A DNA stretch of 64,000 bases, taken from JAEUMG01 sp963805405. GTDB lineage: Bacteria > Pseudomonadota > Alphaproteobacteria > Rhizobiales > Aestuariivirgaceae. The position numbers were made by a program, and so were the translations under genes. The notes below the pieces were generated by a model. The model ran no database searches. It was not told the DNA's origin and worked only from the letters and a program-made list of their open reading frames with translations. Below are positions 57,018-64,000 of this stretch, piece after piece (the stretch's first letter is position 1; the number at the start of each line of letters is the position of its first letter). The DNA is taken from contig CAWDUC010000015.1 in the NCBI GenBank assembly GCA_963805405.1, forward strand, positions 56,763-120,762, written 5' to 3'.

Positions 57018-59600
57018 GTGGAACAGGCGGGCGAACAGGTCTACCAGCTATTCTTTGGACCAAGTCTGGTCGCCCCTTACGCTGCGGCGGTCGTTGATTT
57101 CACGCCGTCTTTTTCGCAACCATTGCCGGTAGCAAGGCTTCAGAGCGAAATGCGCGCGCTCACTCCGGCGGAGATCGAACTTCCGATCGCCTGGCCTGGC
57201 GGCCCGCTTCAAGTGGCTGATTTCGCCGCGCTGATCGCCAATGCCTTCCAGGACCTTCGTGGGCCTGCCTTTCTGCCGCACGTGGTTTCAGACCTCGGCG
57301 GTGGGCGTCTGCGAATAACGGCCGGCTTCTTTGACCCTGATGCGGCAGTAATGGCGCTGCGGGCCGGGCTCGGCCTGGCGCATGCCGTTTTCGCAAAGAC
57401 CATGGGAAGAACCGGTATCGACCGGACGCGACTCGGCATGTTCCTCAAGCAATCCGCAGTGATGTCATCCTATCAACCCGATAGTGTCACTCGCGCGATA
57501 ATGCGCGCATCGAGCAAGCGCGGGATTCCACTGATGCCGCTGGTCCCTGGCAGCGGCATGTGGTTTTACGGGGAGGGTGTTCATGGCTTTCAATTCGCCG
57601 AATCCTCCAATCATCGCGATTCTCAGATTGGTCTGCGATTGTCCCTCGATAAGTTTCGGTGCGGCGAATTCCTAAGAAGCCTGGGTTTGCCGTCGGCCGA
57701 GCATCTGCCGGTGACTTCGGCGCAGCAGGCGATACAGGTTGCCCGCCGTTACGGGTATCCTGTGGTGGTCAAGCCCGTCCGCGGCAGCAAAGGCAGGGGC
57801 GTTAGCGTCGGCGTGAAGGATGATGCCGGCGTCGCCGAAGCTTTCGCCAAGGCGTTCACCGATCCGAACGTTCCGGTGCTGGTCGAGCGCCTCGTTCCGG
57901 GCGATGATTTTCGCCTGTCTGTGTTTGGCGGAAAATTGCTGCGCGCCAGTCGTTTCGATCCGCCGCATGTGATCGGCGATGGCGTTTCGGATATTTCGCG
58001 GCTAGTCGAGAAAGAAAATGACAGCCGCAATAAGGACGATATCGCAGCCGGTCTCATGATCCGCGTTACTCCCGATTCCGAGATGGTGGCAACGCTTCGC
58101 GAGCAAGGCTTCGAACTCGCCGACATCCCACCTGCCGGCGCGCGAGTCTGGTTGCGGCGAAACGCCAATCTGGCAACCGGCGGCACGTTGGAAGAAGTGA
58201 CCGACAGTCTTCATCCCGACAATCGCATCATGGCGGAGACGATCGCGCGCGCCTTCCACCTCGATGCTGTCGGCATCGACTTCATGACGACAGATGCCAC
58301 ACGCTCGTGGCGCGATGTCGACGCCGCGGTTATCGAGGTCAATGCCACACCCGGCCTCAGCGACATACTTGCTGAGCGTCTTATTGCGCAGAAATTCCCG
58401 GGCAATGGCCGGGTGCCGGCCGTCCTTCTTGTCGGTAATGCACCGGAGGCGGCCAAGAAAATATCCGAACACCTTTTGCGCCAGGGCCTGTGTGTCGGTG
58501 AGACCGGGCCGGATGCTACGCGACTCAACGGCGAGCAGCGCTTCAGAATCGAACCACAGCTGCCGGCGCGGATCAGGGCGTTGCTGCTTGATCCAGCCTG
58601 CGAGGTTCTGGTGGTTCAGGCTTTGCCGAACGAGATCGAACAGCATGGCTTGCCCTATGCGAAATTCGGGCTGGCAATACTTGGTGATGCCGTCATTTCA
58701 AAGGAACTCGAGCATCTCCTCGCGAACAATGTCAGCAAAGTTCTGTCCGCGAACGTTCCCGTTGAAGATATCCTGACCTGCGTCGATCGGTTGTTCGGGC
58801 AGGCAATGAGAGACGGTCCCAATCACTGGCAGACCTATCACCACCAGTGGAACACTCTGGAAGCGCCTTTGCGCCCCAATTCCGAGATTATAGCGCGCGT
58901 CGTGAACCTGGTCGGTGAGAAGTCGGATCGAATTTTACTGCTGGGCGTGACGCCGGAACTTGCGCTTTCGTTTGAGAATGTCGTCGCGGTCGACAATAGC
59001 GCCAGCATGATAGCCAATGTCTGGCCCGGCGACGGTGCCAAGCGTCGCGCTATCAAACACGACTGGCTTGAACTTGATGGCAGTTTGGGCAAATTCTCGG
59101 CCGTGATTGGCGACGGCAGCTGCAACGCCGTAGCTTTTGGGAATGATCTCAAGCAGGTGTTGAGAAACATACGCGACCATCTGGAATCAGGCGGGCGCTT
59201 TGTCTGCCGGCTTTATATGCGGCCGGAGAAGCTCTGGTCATGGGAGGAACTCCTCGCCGAAGCAGCCCGCCCGGCGAAGGTTAATTTCCATGCCTTCAAA
59301 TGGAAGATCGCCATGCGCATTGCGGCTGATAGCGAGCCCTCAGTCCGGGTGGAGCACATCGTCGATCGGTTCGATTATTATTTCCCTGACCGCGATGAAA
59401 TGGCTGCAGCAACCGGATGGGTTCGACCGCTCATCGATACAATCGACAGGTACAGGGCGTCCCCGGCTATATACTGCTTTCCGACGAAATCCGAATTTCT
59501 CGGCTGCATTCCGTCAGGCTTTCGCGACAGTGCCTTTCATGCTTCGGGCACTTACCATCTGGCGGAAGACTGCCCGATCTTCACTAGCACTAGAAACTGA
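57018..59600 (+). CDS. ATP-grasp (cyanophycin-synthetase-like) ligase fused to a degenerate Mur-like and a methyltransferase domain
   Basis: 860 residues from a GTG. Residues ~200-450 are an ATP-grasp domain like that of cyanophycin synthetase: LRLSLDKFRCGEFLRSLGL, YPVVVKPVRGSKGRGVSVGV, VLVERLVPGDDFRLSVFGG, LDAVGIDFMTT, AVIEVNATPGL. Residues ~465-590 resemble the Mur-ligase half but lack the GKT P-loop (VLLVGNAPEAAKK at that place). Residues ~630-740 look like a class I SAM methyltransferase (ILLLGVTPELALSFENVVAVDNSASMI, LRNIRDHLESGGRFVCRLYMRP). Intact frame. Likely makes or tailors an amide-linked peptide product. A tiny acidic-peptide gene lies next to it on the opposite strand. Confidence 0.75.
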   Translation: MEQAGEQVYQLFFGPSLVAPYAAAVVDFTPSFSQPLPVARLQSEMRALTPAEIELPIAWPGGPLQVADFAALIANAFQDLRGPAFLPHVVSDLGGGRLRITAGFFDPDAAVMALRAGLGLAHAVFAKTMGRTGIDRTRLGMFLKQSAVMSSYQPDSVTRAIMRASSKRGIPLMPLVPGSGMWFYGEGVHGFQFAESSNHRDSQIGLRLSLDKFRCGEFLRSLGLPSAEHLPVTSAQQAIQVARRYGYPVVVKPVRGSKGRGVSVGVKDDAGVAEAFAKAFTDPNVPVLVERLVPGDDFRLSVFGGKLLRASRFDPPHVIGDGVSDISRLVEKENDSRNKDDIAAGLMIRVTPDSEMVATLREQGFELADIPPAGARVWLRRNANLATGGTLEEVTDSLHPDNRIMAETIARAFHLDAVGIDFMTTDATRSWRDVDAAVIEVNATPGLSDILAERLIAQKFPGNGRVPAVLLVGNAPEAAKKISEHLLRQGLCVGETGPDATRLNGEQRFRIEPQLPARIRALLLDPACEVLVVQALPNEIEQHGLPYAKFGLAILGDAVISKELEHLLANNVSKVLSANVPVEDILTCVDRLFGQAMRDGPNHWQTYHHQWNTLEAPLRPNSEIIARVVNLVGEKSDRILLLGVTPELALSFENVVAVDNSASMIANVWPGDGAKRRAIKHDWLELDGSLGKFSAVIGDGSCNAVAFGNDLKQVLRNIRDHLESGGRFVCRLYMRPEKLWSWEELLAEAARPAKVNFHAFKWKIAMRIAADSEPSVRVEHIVDRFDYYFPDRDEMAAATGWVRPLIDTIDRYRASPAIYCFPTKSEFLGCIPSGFRDSAFHASGTYHLAEDCPIFTSTRN

Positions 59601-59602
59601 GG

Positions 59603-59740
59603 CTAGCTGGCTCCCATCGCGATGCGCGCTGCGTCTTCCAGCGTATCGATCTCGAATACCACATCATCGTATCCCGTATCGGTGGTGCTTTCAGCGTCGC
59701 CGGCCGTAAGCCAATCGAAGATGCGCTTGACGGTTTCCAT
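59603..59740 (-). CDS. Small acidic peptide, candidate substrate of the ATP-grasp/methyltransferase enzyme
   Basis: 45 residues; a GGGAGG site lies 5 bases before the ATG at 59740. The peptide starts ETVKRIFDWLTAGD and has 11 acidic residues (Asp/Glu at 2, 9, 15, 17, 21, 25, 26, 30, 32, 35, 36) with several Thr/Ser in the middle (18-22, 33), then AARIAMGAS at the end. Acidic residues next to Thr/Ser are what ATP-grasp ligases of graspetide systems crosslink. The stop lies 2 bases after the stop of the fused enzyme, on the other strand. Substrate status is speculation. Confidence 0.5.
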   Translation of the reverse strand: METVKRIFDWLTAGDAESTTDTGYDDVVFEIDTLEDAARIAMGAS

Positions 59741-59958
59741 AATCGCCTCCCAGAAGCTCGTTTCAACTATCAGCTCAAAGACCGCTCAAGCGCCAATGCC
59801 ATCCATGCATGAAGCTAATAAAGACTTGATTTGGTACGCGCCGGCCGGGCGGGACAGGTGCTCGTCTGCCATTTCGTTGGCCAAGAGGAGAAACCGGGAA
59901 AATCCACTCCTGTTCACCCTGCCGCCAGGCCCGGTTAACGCGGCCGGCACGCTACTCG

Positions 59959-60324
59959 TCAGCCCCAATAGGGCGGAATTCCATAATAGTCGTGAAGCTT
60001 GGATTCATAGGCCCGGTCATCCCAATTTGGCGTCTCGTTGCGACCGACTGTCGGCGCCTTTTCGAGTTGCTCGCGGGTCACGCCAACCACATAGCCTTCG
60101 GCCGATGTGTCGTATTTCAGCGATCCCCAAGGGAGCGGATGGTAGCGCTCGCCAATCCCCAGAAACCCGCCAAAGGACATGAGCGCATAGGCGACCTGGC
60201 CGGAGCGCTTGTCGATCATGACGTCGTTGATCTCGCCGAGAGGATCACCTGCAGTATTATAGACATTGGTGCCCTGCACCCGGCCGGCTGAGATCAGGCT
60301 GTGCGGTTGGCTTTGCTTGTCCAT
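59959..60324 (-). CDS. PRC-barrel domain protein
   Basis: 121 residues from the ATG at 60324 (GGAGG upstream). LISAGRVQGTNVYNTAGDPLGEINDVMIDKRSGQVAYALMSFGGFLGIGERYHPLPWGSLKYDTSAEGYVV is the PRC-barrel fold common in small stress-associated alphaproteobacterial proteins. The C-terminal tail ESKLHDYYGIPPYWG is typical. Adjacent to the DUF892 gene on the other strand, a frequent pairing of stress genes. Confidence 0.82.
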   Translation of the reverse strand: MDKQSQPHSLISAGRVQGTNVYNTAGDPLGEINDVMIDKRSGQVAYALMSFGGFLGIGERYHPLPWGSLKYDTSAEGYVVGVTREQLEKAPTVGRNETPNWDDRAYESKLHDYYGIPPYWG

Positions 60325-60537
60325 CACGATTATTCCTCCAATGGAAGTTCGGCTGATCAACGCAAAATGCCGTGTTCCGTTCCACCTTGGTTGTAATTTG
60401 AAATGTGTCGCGGCCGCGAGTCTCAGATTGGAGTGGGTGGGATCACGTTCCCATCGGAACATTCATGTTGGCAAGACGTTGCCTCGCCAGCCGGCCCGAA
60501 AGGCGACGGACCCCCAATTTTTATGAAGGAGCACGCC

Positions 60538-61043
60538 ATGGGATTCTTCACCAAGGATATAGTCACGCTTGACGATCTATTCGTCCACACCTTGCGAGAT
60601 ATCTATTATGCCGAGAAAAAGATCGCCAAGACATTGCCCGGAATGATCGACAAGGCTTCCGATGAAATGCTCAAGGCCGGGTTCGAGCGCCATCTCGACC
60701 AGACGCAAGGCCATATCGAGCGCGTCGAGAAGGTCTTCAAAATGCACGGCGTCGAGGCAGCGCGGTAAGATGCCCGGCGATCGACGGCATCATCGAGGAG
60801 GCTGACGAGATCTCTGACGAGATCGAGGATGATGCGGTGCTCGACGCGGCATTGATCGCAGCGGCACAGGCTGTCGAGCATTACGAGATTACGCGCTATG
60901 GTACGCTGATCGCATGGGCGAAGATGCTTGGCCGCGAGGATTGCGCCTCGGTGCTCGCTCAGAACCTTGCCGAGGAAAAGGCAACCGACAAGGATCTGAC
61001 GGCACTTGCCGAGCGCAAGATCAACATGAAGAGCGCGGCTTAA
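60538..61043 (+). CDS. DUF892 (YciE/YciF-type ferritin-like) protein, one frameshift
   Basis: About 167 residues. MGFFTKDIVTLDDLFVHTLRDIYYAEKKIAKTLPGMIDKASDEMLKAGFERHLDQTQGHIERVEKVF then, after a shift near 60765, CPAIDGIIEEADEI, QAVEHYEITRYGTLIAWAKMLG and AEEKATDKDLTALAE. The EEADE and EHYEI helices fit the four-helix di-iron bundle of the family, induced by osmotic and oxidative stress. ATG 60538 is chosen; AAGGAG precedes it. Confidence 0.85.
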
Positions 61044-61161
61044 GGGACGCCTTCAGCGCTAACGCATCAGCGACGCGATGGCCGTCCATATGGGCGGCCG
61101 TCGCCGTACTTGTCCCGAAATAGCCTTCGTGCTGACATGGCGTCAGGTGACAAAGGCTAGC

Positions 61162-64000
61162 ATGACGGCGACCATCCTTAGTTTGTTGCAGGCGAGATCG
61201 TATGGGCTTGCCCAGCGAGAGTTTGGGCTATGTCTTCTTGCCATTCTCCGGATGCTTGCAGTCATTCCTGCAATTTTTCTCTTGTTTCTCTCCGCCCCTA
61301 ACGCTTCGGCGGCCGCGCAGGAAACCCTCAAAGGCGTTGCGCTGGTGATCGGACAATCCGACTACGAGCATCTTACGAAGCTCGACAATCCGGGTAATGA
61401 CGCCAAGCGTGTCGATGCGCTTCTGACCGGCCTTGGTTTCAAGACAGACATGGTGGACAGCCGCTCGGCGAAGCGCCTCGGACGGGACATCGACGACTTC
61501 ATCGAGGATGCGGAGGGCGCCGATGTGGCGGTGCTCTATTACTCGGGGCACGGCATCGAGGCGGGAGGGGAAAACTACCTTATCCCGGTGGATGCGCAGA
61601 TGACCCAAAACGCCCTCGACGAGGACAAGCTGATCAAGGTCGGTCAGATCCTCGATGAGCTGCGTGGAAAGGTGCGGATCGCCATCATCCTCCTCGATGC
61701 CTGCCGTACCAATCCCTTCCCCCCGGGATCGATGATCCGCGTGGCGGGGGACGAGAGTTCCGTCCCGATTGGAGCGGGGGGACTGGCGGCGGCAAAGGGC
61801 GTCGTCCTGGTTGATCAGGCTGAGAATTCGGACAGCCTCGGCGAGATCATCGGCTTTGCCGCTGCTCCGGGACATGTGGCGCTCGATGGCAAACCGGGAA
61901 CCAACAGCCCCTATGCGGCGGCAATTGTCAAACACCTTGCCGCGAAAGGCCTCGACTTTGGCAAGTGATGACGCTTGTCACGGAGGAGGTCTACCTCGCA
62001 ACGGGAGGCCAGCAGCGACCATGGACCAATGCCAATTTGCGGCGGCTTCTCTACTTTGGGGCGAGCCCTGAAGGCGAGGGGACCGACGACGCGCTGATCA
62101 GGGGCGAGCGGCGGGAACTGCTGCTCACTCTCGCCGCTGCCCCGCCTGATCTGAGGCGGACGGTGGAGACCATTGCCGCGGCCGATAACATCCCTCTCGA
62201 CGGCCTATACGCCATGCTGGGGAGTTCTCGGTGTGGACGCCCAACGAGATTCAGAGGCCCTCGGCAAGCAGTTGCGGATGGGTGCTGAGAAGCTCAAGGC
62301 CTTCATGGCCGAGCGCGAGGCGCTCAAGAGCAACGACATCGAGATTGCCCGTCTCTCAAGCCTTGCCGATAGGGCTGTCGCCGAGGGTGCGATCAATGCG
62401 GCGATTGCCTTCCACGAGAAAGCCAAGGCGCGTGTGGCAAGCCTCGAGACGACCGTGCAGGAGGCCGAGGCGGACATCAAGGCCCGCCGCCTCGAATTTG
62501 CCTCCGTCTATGCCAAGAGCGCCGAGACCCGTGAGCTCGCCTTCGACTACCTGGGAGCAGCAGAAGACTGGGCCAAGGCCTACGATCAGATCGAGCGCTG
62601 GGATGACGCGAAGGCCTTCGACTACCGCATGTCTCAGGCTTCGTCGCTCGAGACGCATGGCGACTTGAAGGGCGACAATACCGTCCTCTCAAGCTCCATC
62701 GACCTCTACAGCGCGATACTGGTCATGGTTCCGCGTAGTAGCCATGCGAATGACTGGGCCGCTACCCAAAACGATCTCGGCAATGCGCTTGCGATACTGG
62801 GGGAGCGCGAAAGCGGCACGGGGCGGCTCGAACAGGCGGTCTCTGCCTATGAGGCGGCGCTCGAAGAGTGGACGCGCGAGCGCGGGCCGCTCCAATGGGC
62901 CGCGACGCAGATAAGTCTCGGCAATGCGCTTTGCAGACTCGGGGAACGAGAGAGCGGCGGGAGCGCAAAACCGGGCGCTGTCAGGCCCATCGCGTAGCGC
63001 TCCAGGAGAGGACGCGCGACCGGGTTCCGCTCGACTGGGCCGCCATCGCAGAACAACTCGGGCATACGCTTAGGGCCTCGGGGAGCGGGAGAGCGGCACC
63101 GAGAGCCCAACAGGCCGCTGTCAGGGCATATGTGCCGCGCTCCAGGAAGCCACGCGCGACGGGTGCCGCTCGACTGGGCCATGACCCAAGCAATCTGGGC
63201 GTCGTGCTCGAGGCGCTCGGCGAACGGGAGAGCGGCACGGGAGACCTACAGGCCCGTCAAGGCCCATCGAGCGCGCTCGAGGAAGCGACGCGCGAGCGGG
63301 TGCCGCTCGACTGGGCCGAGACTCAGAGCAACTAGGTGTTGCTCTCGGGCGCTCGGAGAGCGCGAAGGTGACACGGAGCAGGCTGCGGGCCGCGTCAGGG
63401 CCTATGAGGGCGCTCGAGGAAAGACGCGTGAACGGGTGCCACTCGACTGGGCCGTGACGCAGAACAATCTCGGCGCTGCGCCTTGGCCCTCGGGAAGCGG
63501 GAAGAGCGGCACCGAGAGCCTGAACAGGCCGCTGTCACGACCTATAGTGCGGCACTCGAGGAAGCCACACGCGAACGGGGCCCGTTCCACTGGGCCGCCA
63601 TCCAAAACAATCTCGGCGAGGTGCCCTTAGCAGACTCGGGGAGCGGGAGACGGCACGGCACCGCTCGAGCAGGCGGTGAGGGCATTTCGGAGCGGCACTC
63701 GAGAGAGAGGACGCGCGAGCGGGTGCCGCTCGACTGGGCAACGACCCAAAGCAATCTTGGCAATACGCGTGCGACTCCTGGGCGAGCGGGAGAACGGCAC
63801 GGCCCGGCTGGAACAGGCGGTCAAGGCCTATGAGTCGGCGCTCGGCGGAGTGGACGCGCGAGCGGGGGCCCGCTCCAATGGTCCGCCCTCCAAAACAATC
63901 TCGGCGCTGCGCTTGCCGCATTGGGCGGGCGGGAGAGCGGCACGGCGCGGCTCGAGCGGGCGGTCAGGGCCTTGAGGCGGCGCTCGAGGAGTGGACGCGC
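61162..64000 (+). CDS. Caspase-like (peptidase C14) protein fused to tandem TPRs, frame broken repeatedly, 3' end outside window
   Basis: After a signal-like helix (ILRMLAVIPAIFLLFLSAPNASA) comes a caspase-fold domain: GVALVIGQSDYEHLTKLDNPGNDAKRVDALLTGLGF, the His in VAVLYYSGHGIEAGGENYLIPVD and the Cys in IAIILLDACRTNPFPP. Both catalytic residues are present. An intermediate helical region (AEREALKSNDIEIARLSS, coiled-coil-like) leads to tandem 47-residue TPR units, ATQNDLGNALAILGERESGTGRLEQAVSAYEAALEEWTRER then GPLQWA. Frame changes near 61965 and 62215, and many after 62990, are needed. A signal protease with repeat-based partner binding is plausible. Confidence 0.75.
62757..64000 (+). repeat. 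Tandem 141-bp TPR-coding repeats
   Basis: About nine copies of a 141-bp unit (47 codons) repeat from 62757 to the window end. The landmark GGCGAGCGGGAGAGCGGCAC-like block recurs roughly every 132-150 bases (for example near 62800, 62940, 63075, 63220, 63352, 63490, 63640, 63780 and 63930). Each encodes LGERESGT followed by LEQAV and AAL. Spacing varies because of small insertions and deletions, which also break the frame. Confidence 0.85.

Noticed and set aside
62757..64000. Repeated blocks considered as a possible CRISPR array or satellite
   Set aside because: The units are 141 bases long, encode a continuous TPR pattern and lack short direct repeats with unique spacers.

Overview
The window looks like chromosomal DNA from an alphaproteobacterium, most likely Hyphomicrobiales (Rhizobiales) or a close relative. 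The reasons are high G+C, a CIRCE-controlled groESL operon, a phasin, a DUF992 protein, HWE-type and PAS-type sensor kinases, a 47-residue TPR repeat typical of rhizobial proteins, and a tRNA-His without the extra 5' G and with A73. This placement is inference from gene content, not from a phylogeny.

Layout. 1-3.7 kb: end of an enoyl-CoA hydratase gene, an HxlR regulator divergent from a quinone-reductase-like dehydrogenase, and two unknown exported proteins. 3.9-9.6 kb (minus strand): a bufferin-type RiPP operon (DUF2282 precursor, DUF692 MNIO enzyme, DUF2063 partner, DoxX protein) running on into a type II NADH dehydrogenase and a Cache/HAMP nucleotide cyclase. 9.9-17.8 kb: a Rieske oxygenase, a complete peptide-type ABC importer in the order C-B-A-D-F, and an OFA-type MFS carrier. 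17.9-23.7 kb: an SRPBCC/ArsR pair with two operator-like palindromes, an exported nitrilase-fold hydrolase, an exported ankyrin protein and an HWE kinase. 23.7-26.9 kb: modABC plus a ModE-like regulator reduced to its DNA-binding domain, with a ModE-box-like palindrome in front. 27-39 kb: housekeeping and metabolic genes (DUF992, nuclease, moaE, isoaspartyl methyltransferase, AsmA, acetoacetyl-CoA synthetase, Fe-type ABC permease, PAS kinase). 39-44.4 kb: phasin, tRNA-His, groESL, two transglutaminase-like genes. 44.4-48.8 kb: an accessory island of cysteine-rich unknown proteins, an IS3 remnant, a decayed sulfotransferase and a 34-bp tandem duplication. 48.8-57 kb: a DsbA-NhaA fusion, msrB-msrA, a flavin oxidoreductase and small genes. 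57-60 kb: a large ATP-grasp / Mur-like / methyltransferase fusion next to a tiny gene for a 45-residue acidic peptide. 60-64 kb: PRC-barrel and DUF892 stress proteins and a caspase-like protease fused to tandem TPRs, which runs off the end.

The two most interesting loci are the bufferin-like operon with its respiratory and cyclase extension, and the ATP-grasp/methyltransferase fusion beside a candidate substrate peptide.

Caution: about thirty single-base reading-frame breaks interrupt otherwise well-conserved genes, and they become very dense after about 63 kb. I read most of them as uncorrected sequencing indels, so broken genes are annotated as one feature over their whole extent.
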